The notes under the pieces: generated by a model
What the model saw: only the letters and a program-made list of their open reading frames with translations
Databases searched by the model: none
What the model was told of the DNA's origin: nothing
Translations under genes and position numbers: made by a program
NCBI GenBank assembly: GCA_036563665.1
Contig: DATCLY010000070.1
Location: forward strand, 62,001 to 126,000
Direction: 5' to 3'
From: FEN-1219 sp036563665
Lineage (GTDB): Bacteria > Pseudomonadota > Gammaproteobacteria > Steroidobacterales > Rariloculaceae
Length of the DNA stretch: 64,000 nucleotides
Shown: piece by piece, positions 7,818-16,338 of the stretch
Layout: each line of letters begins with the position of its first letter
Position numbering within the stretch: position 1 is the stretch's first letter

Positions 7818-10800
7818 ATGCGTACCCGCCGGTCTCGTGCCCTCGCCGCCGCGCTCGCCGTGCTCGGGGCGGCCGTGCAAGGCTGCGGCAGCGGATCCGC
7901 CGGCAGCGACGTCGGGCAACCGCGGCGTCCGCCGATCGCGCGCGCGCTGCTCGTCACGACCGGAGAAACGAACGAGGTGCGCGAAGGGGCCGAGGTGCTG
8001 CTCACGGGCCGCGACAGCGAGGACCCCGACGGCCCGATCATCGATTGGAAATGGACCGCCCCGGAAGGCATCGAGCTCCTGACGCGCAGCCGGGCCGCCG
8101 TGAGCTTCACCGCCCCCGACGTGGATTCGCCGACGACTTTCACGTTCTCCCTGGAGGTCGTGGACAGCGACGGCGTGACGGCCACGGCGCCGATCGACGT
8201 GCGCGTCGTGCCGGCGCGCGATCCCGACCGGTTCCTGGCGCCTCGCGGCGTGCAGACTTCCACCCCCGACCTCGTGACGCTCACGGCCGCGCTCGAGCCG
8301 GGCACCGCGGTCGGGCCGCTCGACGTGCCGTTCACGGTGACGCTGACGGCGGCCGTGAGCTATCCGAGCCGCAGCAACGTGCAGGAGCGGGTGGAGCTGC
8401 CGCTCGGCGGGCAGGCGACGATGACGGGCCACTGGCCCGCGGAGCAGACCGTGGAATGCAGCCGGGGCCAGCGGCGCGACCAGTGCCTGCTCGCGTCCTG
8501 GATCAACCCCACCTTCCACTTCCGGGTGCCGCGCCTCGACGTGGCCGAGCTCAACCAGCGGTTCCTCGCGTCCGGCGAGCTCGGCCGGCAGCTCGATCCG
8601 CACCGCGTGGACGAAGCCGTCGTGGAGGTGACGGCGACGCTCGACGCCGGCACGCTGCAGGATCGCGCGGTGCTGCTGCTGTCGAACGCCGGCGCCGTGA
8701 TCGCGGAAACCGCGCCGTCGATCATCGGCGTGCGGAGCTCCGTCACCGTCACCACCGGCGCGTTGCTCGCGGCGCTCGGCGGAGAGGAGCGCGCCGCCAC
8801 GGCGGACGCCTACTACCGCACCGTGGATCCGTTCGGGCGCAGGCAGACGCTGAACGACTGGCTGCTGCTCGCGGGCTTCGCCGCCGACGCCAACGGCACG
8901 CTGCTGCCCGAGGCCGTGGCGGGCTCGGGCCCGTTCGCGCACGCGAAGTACACCAACAACTTCGATCTCGGCTTCGGGCGCGACATGTACGCGCGCGTGG
9001 AGCCGAACGGCAACGTGTACTCCTTGGTGGTGAACTACCCGACCCTCGAGGCGACGCTCAAGGGCACCGATGCCTTCGTCACGGTGGTGATGGAGTTCAC
9101 CCCGCCCGACGATCCCGCGCTGCACCCGAGCTGCGCCACGAAAGGCAGGTTCGTCAAGTTCTTCACCTACGTGCCGGACCGCGCGGGCAACTCGCGGCGC
9201 GTGGGCTCGTTCGATTTCGACGGCCGCGGGGAACGTTACACGCCCGGCAACTGCGTCACCTGCCACGGCGGCTCGCTGGGCGATCTCGCGCGCACGACGC
9301 CCAATCCCTCGGTCCCCGGCCAGACGCTACACCGCGACTGCGGGGACACCGACGGCACGTTCCTGCCCTGGGATCTCGACTCCTTCCTCTATAGCGACAC
9401 GGACCCGGCCATCCTCGCGGGCGCCCCCCGCCAGAACGGCACGCCGTTCGCGGAGTATCTAGACCCGCAGGGCCGCTACCGCCGCGACGCGCAGGAGGAG
9501 CAATTCCGCAAGCTCAACGCGGCGGCGCTGTCGACCTGGGAAACCTACGTGGCCGAGGGCGGCCCGCCCGAGCGCATGGCGGCGGCGATCGACCTCGTGC
9601 GCGGCTGGTACGGCGGCGACCCGCACGCCCCCGGCGGGCGCTTCGACGGCACCTACACGCCCGCCGGATGGAACGTCTCGCCCCCGATCGCCGAGGTCTA
9701 TCACCAGGCGTTCGCGCGCTACTGCCGCGCCTGCCACCTCCAGCTCGTCGAGCCGGACGTGCAGCTCGCGACCTACCAGGACCTCGTCGTCGACCCCTCC
9801 ACCGGCAGTCCGAGGCAGCTCGAGGACATCCTCCTGCGGCGCGGGATCATGCCGTACGCCCGGCTCACGATGGACCGCTTCTGGGTGCCGTTTGCGGGAG
9901 GCGCGGTGCCGGCGGAGGTGCTCGCCCGCCAGCTCGCGGCCGACGTGCCGCTCGATCCGGCGGCGCGGCCCGGACGGCCCGTGTTCAACGTCACCCGCAC
10001 CCCAAGTCCGGCCAAGCACGGCGACGCCGTGCGTCTGAGCGCGCGCGACAGCCTGTTCGTGCGGGCGCCCCGGTGGTCGGCGCTTGCTGCGACGGCCGGC
10101 GGGCCATGCGTGCAGCCGGCGCTCGTGGGCGCCCGCGCGCCCGAGGTCACGTTCCAGACCAGCGAGCCCGGGCGGTACTGCATCGAGCTCGAGAGCGACG
10201 GCGCGAGCGTGATCGAGGAGTTCGAGGTGCTGCCCAATCAGGCGCCGCAGCTCGTGGCGAAGCCGCGCCTCGTCGTCGACGAGCGCTCCGCCGCCGCCGT
10301 CGATTTCGCGTATACGGACGCGGACGACGGGGCGGCGGACCTCGTGTTCACGCTGCTCGCCACGCTGAACGGAGTGGTGCGTGTCGGCGCCGACGAGGTT
10401 TCGGTCGGCGCGCAATTCACGCAACCGCAGATCGACGCGGGCGAGGTGCAATTCGAGCCGCGCGTCGAGAACCTCGCCGAAGGGGCCGTCGCGGCGGGCG
10501 GCTTCGATTACGCGCTCACGGACGGCATCGCGTCCGTGGGTGCGCCGCCCGCACCCGCGCTCGGGTACCGCATGGACGTGCGCGGCACGGCCGACGCCAC
10601 GCCGGCCGTGCTCGTGCGCCCGGTGCCGCCGTCGGAGCTCTATTTCGGCGGCACGGTCGCCATCGGCGCGGGCCACATCGAGGTGCGCGACGCCGATACA
10701 CCGCCCGAGGGCCTGACCGTCACCGTCGCACCGAGCGCGCAGGCGACAGGCAGCGTCACGCCCTCCGCGCTCACTTACCGGCAGCTCCTCGACGGCGCCG

Positions 10801-11240
10801 CGTTCACCTACACGCATGCAGGCAATGCCGTCTCCGAGCGGCTGCTCGTCACTGCCGGCGACGGCACGTACATGAGCAGCTCCGTGCCGCTGACGATCAA
10901 CGCGCGCGTCTCGTTCGAGCACAACATCACGCCGATCATCGAAACGGCCTGCGCCGACAACTGCCACGCCGGCGGCCCGTTGTCGTTCCGGGAACGCGGC
11001 CGCGTGAGCCATGCCAACGTGGTCTCCGGCACTCGGCTGGTATTCCCCGAGAGCGCCTGCATCGGCCCCGACACGCCGCCGAGCAGCCCGCTGCTGCGCA
11101 AGCCCACCGTGACGGCCGACGCGCCACCGCCGGCCGGGCACGCCGGCGGCGTGCGCCCCGGCTTCGACTTGAGCGGCGATCGGAGCGGCTACGACCTCTT
11201 CCGCTTGTGGCTCTGCCACTCGTACGGCGCGAACGACTAG
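7818..11240 (+). CDS. Large secreted protein with PKD-, cytochrome c- and CSPG/cadherin-like domains
   Basis: The protein has 1140 residues. A signal peptide ends near AVQGCGSGS; Cys after VQG is only a poor lipobox, so lipidation is uncertain. A PKD/Ig-like domain covers about 45-135. Two classical haem-attachment motifs follow, CVTCH (C479, C482, H483) and CRACH (C636, C639, H640), and a third, atypical CxxxCH (C1045, C1049, H1050) sits in a C-terminal segment beginning FEHNITPIIETACADNCH. Between them lies an adhesin-like CSPG repeat region (about 810-1010). If haem is attached it would be an extracytoplasmic redox protein. The Shine-Dalgarno GAGGAG overlaps the upstream stop; GTG 7815 immediately precedes ATG 7818 and either could be used. 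It is the last gene of the kinase/caspase/barrel unit, only 14 bases from the barrel gene. Confidence 0.8.
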   Translation: MRTRRSRALAAALAVLGAAVQGCGSGSAGSDVGQPRRPPIARALLVTTGETNEVREGAEVLLTGRDSEDPDGPIIDWKWTAPEGIELLTRSRAAVSFTAPDVDSPTTFTFSLEVVDSDGVTATAPIDVRVVPARDPDRFLAPRGVQTSTPDLVTLTAALEPGTAVGPLDVPFTVTLTAAVSYPSRSNVQERVELPLGGQATMTGHWPAEQTVECSRGQRRDQCLLASWINPTFHFRVPRLDVAELNQRFLASGELGRQLDPHRVDEAVVEVTATLDAGTLQDRAVLLLSNAGAVIAETAPSIIGVRSSVTVTTGALLAALGGEERAATADAYYRTVDPFGRRQTLNDWLLLAGFAADANGTLLPEAVAGSGPFAHAKYTNNFDLGFGRDMYARVEPNGNVYSLVVNYPTLEATLKGTDAFVTVVMEFTPPDDPALHPSCATKGRFVKFFTYVPDRAGNSRRVGSFDFDGRGERYTPGNCVTCHGGSLGDLARTTPNPSVPGQTLHRDCGDTDGTFLPWDLDSFLYSDTDPAILAGAPRQNGTPFAEYLDPQGRYRRDAQEEQFRKLNAAALSTWETYVAEGGPPERMAAAIDLVRGWYGGDPHAPGGRFDGTYTPAGWNVSPPIAEVYHQAFARYCRACHLQLVEPDVQLATYQDLVVDPSTGSPRQLEDILLRRGIMPYARLTMDRFWVPFAGGAVPAEVLARQLAADVPLDPAARPGRPVFNVTRTPSPAKHGDAVRLSARDSLFVRAPRWSALAATAGGPCVQPALVGARAPEVTFQTSEPGRYCIELESDGASVIEEFEVLPNQAPQLVAKPRLVVDERSAAAVDFAYTDADDGAADLVFTLLATLNGVVRVGADEVSVGAQFTQPQIDAGEVQFEPRVENLAEGAVAAGGFDYALTDGIASVGAPPAPALGYRMDVRGTADATPAVLVRPVPPSELYFGGTVAIGAGHIEVRDADTPPEGLTVTVAPSAQATGSVTPSALTYRQLLDGAAFTYTHAGNAVSERLLVTAGDGTYMSSSVPLTINARVSFEHNITPIIETACADNCHAGGPLSFRERGRVSHANVVSGTRLVFPESACIGPDTPPSSPLLRKPTVTADAPPPAGHAGGVRPGFDLSGDRSGYDLFRLWLCHSYGAND

Positions 11241-12019
11241 CCGTGAAATCCCACAACAGTGTTCCCGGCCGAGGGGTTGTCGACTCGGGGCTTCGATGAA
11301 GCCTCCAGTGCTCGGGCCGGAAACTGCGAAAGGCATCCGCACGGACGCGCACCGGTCGATAGCGAGGTCTTTCTGCGGGGCGGATTTGCGTGGGCCGCCG
11401 CACGCAGCATCGAGGGGGGTGTTGCATATATCCCCCCGGATAGACCGTCATGCCCGCGGACAATCTTTCGGCGAATGTCCGCCCTCCGGACGATCTCCGA
11501 GGCCCTTTGTCGGGCTGCCGACCAAGTTCCGCGAGAGAACGTCCAGGACTCGCGCACCTCCGACGCGCTGACCAGTGGCCGTCTCGCCGAGCGAGCTCTT
11601 TCCCGCTGCCATTCGCCTCGCAGAATCCCTCTCCACGCGGCGGAGACTCCACCACCAGCGAGTACGCGGCTCGGCATGCGGCGCTTGGCCTAGGACGACC
11701 AGGACGTTCGCGCCGCTCCACCAGTACGCGACCGGCAGTACGATGAATGCCTGCGGCAGCAAGGCAACCGCGAGGCTCCTGATCGGCGCCAGCGCCGTGA
11801 GCCGGTGCTCGAGCGCGTCGACGGCGCGGCGGGTCTCGGCCGGCGGCCGTGGCGTCGTCGGCCACACGGCTCGGAACGCGGGCCGCCCTGGATGCAGCGG
11901 CTCGACGAGCACCGGAAAGCGCCCAGACAGCTCGACTCCGCATGAAGGCGCTCCGCTGCGTACCTGCAGACGGATACGCGCCGATTTCACCTAGTGACGC
12001 GCGTCGCGTCGATGCACCG
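11241..12019. other. Gene-poor region with possible decayed sequence
   Basis: About 780 bases carry no convincing gene on either strand. A minus-strand frame at 11448-11990 encodes one hydrophobic stretch (around LAVALLPQAFIVLPVAYWW), but its ends are low-complexity and charged with no recognisable family, and no ribosome site precedes its start. It may be the remnant of a small membrane protein gene. No clear hairpin with a T tract was found after the 11240 stop, although a G/C-rich imperfect palindrome around a GCATATAT core lies near 11415-11440. Confidence 0.4.
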
Positions 12020-12181
12020 CTACTGCCGCCGCAGATCCTGCAACGCGCTCGGCCACATCGGGTCGAAGGCGTCGACGCGGTAGACGAGCCGGCCCTCCGC
12101 GTCGGCGACGAGCACGGTCGTAACGTCCATGACGTCGAACGCTCGGAACCAATCGATCCGAACTACGTGCCGTTCGCGCAC
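12020..12181 (-). pseudogene. In-frame coding remnant immediately after the kinase/TolB gene
   Basis: After the TAA of the kinase/TolB gene (12193-12191), the same frame stays open for 53 codons to a TAG at 12022-12020. The peptide includes DWFRAFDVMDVTTVLVAD and YRVDAFDPMWPSALQDLRRQ. It looks like real protein rather than random high-GC translation. No Shine-Dalgarno or upstream ATG exists; GTG at 12181 is the only nearby start. I read it as the C-terminal relic of a lost or displaced gene. A very small expressed protein is less likely. Family not recognised. Confidence 0.35.
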
Positions 12182-12190
12182 GCAGCTTGA

Positions 12191-14860
12191 TTAGCGCGCG
12201 CGCCAGTTCAACAACAGCTTGATCGCCGGCGCCTGGGCGTCGTCGCGCTCCACGTTGATGAGAAACCGGCCGTCCGGGGCGACGTCGTACTGATGGCGGC
12301 GTCCGACTACGTTGCGGCCGCCCCCGATGATTCGCGTCTGAAACAGTGGCCGCGGGTTTCCGACCACGAGATCGGTCCCGCGCACCTCGATCGGCACGGC
12401 GATCAACGAGCGGTCCGGCGCGATGTAGTAGAGCTCCTTGCCGTCGCGCGACCAGCGCGGATAGACGCCGCCCGCGGCGGAGATCAGCCAGCGGTGCTGC
12501 GGCTCCGCAAAGCGCCGCACGTACACCTCGTGCGCGGCGCCCGACTCGTTCGAGTGATAGGCGACGAACTGACCATCCGGCGAGAACTGCCCCCACACCT
12601 CGGTCGCGGCCGTCTCGAGCCACGGGTACGGCTCGCGTTCCCCGACGAGCGGCAGGACCCACATGTCGAGCCGCGCCTGCAGTGATTGCGTGCCGCTCAC
12701 CGCGAAGAACAGCACGGCCGAGCCGTCCGGAGACCAGTCGCTCGGAAACCGCCGTTGCGGCGACGGCCCTTCCGGCTTGGCCACCGGTCGCTCGAGGCCC
12801 GGCGAGGTCGCGGAGCCGACGTAGAGCTCCGGCCAGCCGTCGCGGTTCGATTGCAGCAGAAGCTCGCGCCCGTCCGGCGACCAGACGGGGAGCTGCTCGC
12901 TGGATGCCTCGAGCGTGAATCGCGTGCCGCGCGTCGCATCGAATATCCACACGTCCGAGTCGTTGAGCCGCTTACGCGACACGGCGACGCGTGTGCCGTC
13001 CGGCGAGATCTCGGGATCCATGAGGTCGTTGTCGTCGGCGGCGCCGAGCGTGCCGAGCTCGCGGCCATCCCGATCGAACCAGGTCAACCGCGACGGTGTG
13101 CTCCAGGGCACGTAGGCGATCACGCCTTCCGCCGCGGAGAACGAACGCGTGGAGGCGTCGTTCGTCTCGACGTTCTCGGCGATCGCGAACGCTGGACCGT
13201 GAAGCGCTGCGGTGCCGACGTCGAACAGCCGCGCGAGCAGCGCGCCGCGGTCGACGAACAGCAACCAGCCTGGCTCCATGTAGAGGCCGGCCCCGTCCGC
13301 CGCGGTGACCCGGTGCGTCGCCTCGGGATCGTCCAGGGAGCCCAGATAGATGCCGCCCGCGGTCGGCGCGCCGCGCTCGCCGAATGCGTAGAACAGGAAT
13401 CGGCCGTCGGGCAGGAACTGCGGGAACCGGTGCCCGAACTGACCCTCGAGGATTTGGGTCACGACCTGCGGCTCGCCGCCGGACCCCGATATGCGGTACA
13501 GCGGCGAGCCGAGCTGCGGCGCGAACAGGATCGTGTCGTTCGGCCCCCACGCCCCGCCGCCGCCGGGCGCCGCCGGCACCAGCGAGCGCAACCGCCCGCC
13601 GTCCCGGTCGATGCGCTTCAACTGCCCGTCCGCGAAGAAGCCGAGCGCCGTGCCGTCCGGCGACCAGAACGGGTACTGGGCACCCTCGGTGCCGGGCAGC
13701 AACGTCGCGTTGGCCTGGTCGAGCCGCCGCACCCAGAGCCGCGGTTGGCCGTCGCCGGCCGCGACGAACGCCATCGCGCGGCCGTCCGGCGACAGGCTCA
13801 ACGAGAACGGATCGAGCGACGCCGGCGTGGTCATCTCGAGCAGCCGCGTCGGCGGCGCGGCCGGCGTGCGCAGGGCCCCGATCGACGCGCCCGCGACGAT
13901 GCCCGCGAGCGCGGCGGCGAGCGCCCACGGCAACACCGCGCGCCGCGCCGGCCTCGCTCCCGCGTCGGGCGTCGGAGCGACGTCGGGGGCGAGCGGCTCC
14001 TCGAGCTCGAGGCGGGCGTCACCGATGTCGCGCAACCGGCGGGCCGGATCCTTCGCGAGGCAGCGTGCGAGCAGCGCCCGAAGCCTCGCGGGCAGCTCCG
14101 GCGGCAGCGCGTCCCAGTCCGGATCGGACCGCAGGATCGCGGCCATCGTATCGGACGCGTCATCGCCCGCGAACGCGCGCCGGCCCGTCAGCATCTCGAA
14201 CAGCACGCAGCCGAACGCCCAGATGTCGCCGCGCTTGTCCACCGGCAGACCGCGCGCCTGCTCGGGGCTCATGTACGCCGCCGTGCCGATCACGACGCCG
14301 AAGCGGGTCACGTCCGGCCGGGTCGCCACTTCCGACTCGCCCATCGCGTCGTGCTCCGCGAGCGCTTTCGCGAGACCGAAATCGAGGATCTTGGCCGTGC
14401 CGTCCGGCCGAATCTTCACGTTACCGGGCTTGAGATCCCGGTGCACGATGCCTTGCTGGTGCGCGGCGTCCAATCCGGCGGCGAGCTGCTTCGCGATCGC
14501 GACCGCCTCGTCGACGGGCAACGGACCCCTCACGATCCGCTCGGCGAGCGTGTGGCCTTCGACGAGCTCGAGCACGAGCGCGTGCACCTCGCCGTCTGCG
14601 TGGGGAAACGATCCCGACGCGTCCTCGAGCCCATAGATCGTGGCGATGTTCGGGTGATTCAGCGCGGCGAGGAGTCGGGCTTCGCGGGCGAGACGCGCGC
14701 GCCGCTCCGGGTCCGCGGCGAACGACGTCGGCAGGAGCTTCAGCGCAACCTCGCGGCCCAACGCCGGGTCGCGCGCGCGGTAAACCTCGCCCATGCCGCC
14801 GGTCCCCAGGGAACCGGCGACCTCGTACACACCGACGCGGGTTCCGGGCGCGAGGGGCAC
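12191..14860 (-). CDS. Ser/Thr protein kinase with C-terminal TolB/WD40-like beta-propeller
   Basis: The protein has 889 residues. The kinase domain spans about 10-280, with the glycine loop GTGGMGEVY (19-27), the lysine in VALKLL, HRDLKPGN (H140, R141, D142), DFG and SPE, so it is an RD kinase with all key residues. A membrane helix at about 305-330 separates it from a propeller built from PD40 repeats (for example WSPDGTALGFFADG, WSPDGRELLLQSNRDG, FSPDGQFVAYHSNESG). The end KLLLNWRAR is typical of this kinase/propeller architecture, common in Acidobacteria and some Proteobacteria. The propeller is probably extracytoplasmic and ligand-sensing; ligand and substrates are unknown. No ATG fits the domain start, so GTG 14860 (VPLAPGTRVGVYEV) is chosen. 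The frame is open upstream to 15088, but that part overlaps the divergent promoter and is not protein-like. Confidence 0.9.
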   Translation of the reverse strand: MPLAPGTRVGVYEVAGSLGTGGMGEVYRARDPALGREVALKLLPTSFAADPERRARLAREARLLAALNHPNIATIYGLEDASGSFPHADGEVHALVLELVEGHTLAERIVRGPLPVDEAVAIAKQLAAGLDAAHQQGIVHRDLKPGNVKIRPDGTAKILDFGLAKALAEHDAMGESEVATRPDVTRFGVVIGTAAYMSPEQARGLPVDKRGDIWAFGCVLFEMLTGRRAFAGDDASDTMAAILRSDPDWDALPPELPARLRALLARCLAKDPARRLRDIGDARLELEEPLAPDVAPTPDAGARPARRAVLPWALAAALAGIVAGASIGALRTPAAPPTRLLEMTTPASLDPFSLSLSPDGRAMAFVAAGDGQPRLWVRRLDQANATLLPGTEGAQYPFWSPDGTALGFFADGQLKRIDRDGGRLRSLVPAAPGGGGAWGPNDTILFAPQLGSPLYRISGSGGEPQVVTQILEGQFGHRFPQFLPDGRFLFYAFGERGAPTAGGIYLGSLDDPEATHRVTAADGAGLYMEPGWLLFVDRGALLARLFDVGTAALHGPAFAIAENVETNDASTRSFSAAEGVIAYVPWSTPSRLTWFDRDGRELGTLGAADDNDLMDPEISPDGTRVAVSRKRLNDSDVWIFDATRGTRFTLEASSEQLPVWSPDGRELLLQSNRDGWPELYVGSATSPGLERPVAKPEGPSPQRRFPSDWSPDGSAVLFFAVSGTQSLQARLDMWVLPLVGEREPYPWLETAATEVWGQFSPDGQFVAYHSNESGAAHEVYVRRFAEPQHRWLISAAGGVYPRWSRDGKELYYIAPDRSLIAVPIEVRGTDLVVGNPRPLFQTRIIGGGRNVVGRRHQYDVAPDGRFLINVERDDAQAPAIKLLLNWRAR

Positions 14861-15000
14861 GCCTACCGCCGATCCCCGTGCAAGGCGAACGATGCCGACG
14901 GCGGAAGTATACGCAGCCGACTGCCGCCCGTGCGCGGGGCGGCTGGCAACGAAGCGGCGCAGGTAGACCTTTGGGCACTCGTCGCGGCATCCGGCGGTGC

Positions 15001-15006
15001 TACACT
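15001..15006 (+). promoter_or_regulatory. -10-like element TACACT upstream of the secreted protein gene at 15046
   Basis: TACACT in the context GCTACACTCG lies 39 bases before the ATG at 15046, in the divergent gap with the kinase/TolB gene. The same GCTACACT context is found before nudJ at 45912. No good -35 hexamer is visible. Confidence 0.35.
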
Positions 15007-15045
15007 CGACCGGCAGCGTGCGGTCGGATTCCCCCGGAGAGACCG

Positions 15046-16290
15046 ATGGCGCCCGAGACGATACGCTCGCCCGCGAGACCGGCGGCACGAATCGTGTTGC
15101 TGCTTTGCCTCGCCGCCTCCCCCGCCACCCCGGCGGAGCTCACGCTCGCATCCGCGGACGAGGCGGACCGGCTGGCCGAGCAGATCAGGCTGCAACAGGA
15201 GGAAGGCGGCGCTTATTCCCCGGCGCTGATCGACGCCTGGGAATCCTTGGCGCGCCTCTACGAGCAGCAAGGCCGGCCCGCGCTCGCCGCGGCGGCCATC
15301 GAAGGCGCCATGCAGGTGATCCGGGCTAATTTCGGACTGTTCTCGCTCGAGCAAGCGCCGCTGATGCGGCGGCTCATCGACCAGCAGCGATCGTTGGGCG
15401 ATGCGGCAGGAGCATGGGCGCACGAGCAGGAGCTGCTGCGGCTCGCCAGCCTCCATCCCGACGACGAGCGTGCGGCGCCGATCTTCCGCGAAGTGGCCGA
15501 CAGCCGGTTGGACGTGCTCGCACGCTACACCGCGGGCGAGTATCCGCCCGAGATCCGGCTCGGTTGCTACTACCGACGCCCTGCGCCGATCGAGCCGACC
15601 CATGCCCTGGAGCCGGGGAAGTGCGGCGCCGGCAGCCGCGACGCCGCGATCTCGGCGCTCGCCAGGGACGCCTTGTGGCATTACTCCAGAGCCGTAGGCG
15701 TGCTCGTTCGCAATCAACGCTACTCGAGCGAGGAGCTGCGTGAGATCGAGCTTCAGGTCCTGCGCACGAGCTATCGGCTCCGGAGCTATGCTCAAGGCCG
15801 TCAGAGCCTCGAGCGGCTCCTTTCCTATCGCGTGGCGAGCTCCGAGCCCCTGCTCGCCCGCGCGGAGGCGCTCCTGCAGATCGCGGACTGGGACCTGCTG
15901 TTCCTCGAGGCGAGGGCCGCGGTCGAGGCCACGGCGCTCGAGGTGTACCGGGAAACCTACGCGTTGCTCGAGCGGGAAGGCGTCGACCAGGCGTCGATCG
16001 ACCGGTTGTTCGCGCCGGAAGTGCCCGTTGCTCTGCCCACCTTCGCCCCGGAGACGCCGGGTCTAGCCGAGGCGCAGGAGGCGCGCGACTACGTCGAAGT
16101 GGCGTTCGAGCTCAACAAGTACGGCGAGCCAAAGAAGATCTCCGTCCGCGACGGCACCGTGGAAGCGACGCTCCACGTCAGGCGTCGCGTCATCGCGGAT
16201 CTCGCGCCCGCGCGTTTCCGGCCGCGGCTCGTCGACGGCCGCCTGGTGGATCGACACCCGGTCGTGCTGCGCTACCCTGTAGCCCCCTAG
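15046..16290 (+). CDS. Secreted helical-repeat protein with TonB-C-like C terminus
   Basis: The protein has 414 residues. The signal peptide runs to about ASPATPA (residue 27). The body is helical and TPR-like (for example EAD and LYEQQGRPALAAAAIEGAM stretches) without a family I can name. The last 65 residues (starting YVEVAFELNKYGEPKKISV) have the strand pattern of the TonB C-terminal domain, including the 'parallel-strand plus R-F-x-P' look of ARFRPRLVDG. No TonB-type membrane anchor or Pro-rich spanning region is present, so it is not an energy transducer in the usual sense. A good ribosome site (CGGAGAGACC) precedes the ATG. The gene is divergent from the kinase/TolB gene and could be its functional partner; that is inference. 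Confidence 0.75.
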   Translation: MAPETIRSPARPAARIVLLLCLAASPATPAELTLASADEADRLAEQIRLQQEEGGAYSPALIDAWESLARLYEQQGRPALAAAAIEGAMQVIRANFGLFSLEQAPLMRRLIDQQRSLGDAAGAWAHEQELLRLASLHPDDERAAPIFREVADSRLDVLARYTAGEYPPEIRLGCYYRRPAPIEPTHALEPGKCGAGSRDAAISALARDALWHYSRAVGVLVRNQRYSSEELREIELQVLRTSYRLRSYAQGRQSLERLLSYRVASSEPLLARAEALLQIADWDLLFLEARAAVEATALEVYRETYALLEREGVDQASIDRLFAPEVPVALPTFAPETPGLAEAQEARDYVEVAFELNKYGEPKKISVRDGTVEATLHVRRRVIADLAPARFRPRLVDGRLVDRHPVVLRYPVAP

Positions 16291-16338
16291 AGCCGCGACA
16301 CCAGCACTATCCATGCTCCGTCGGGAGGGGGACCTATC

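Noticed and set aside
11448..11990. 180-codon minus-strand frame with one hydrophobic stretch
   Set aside because: No ribosome site, low-complexity ends and no family. Possibly a relic, so only noted under the gap entry.
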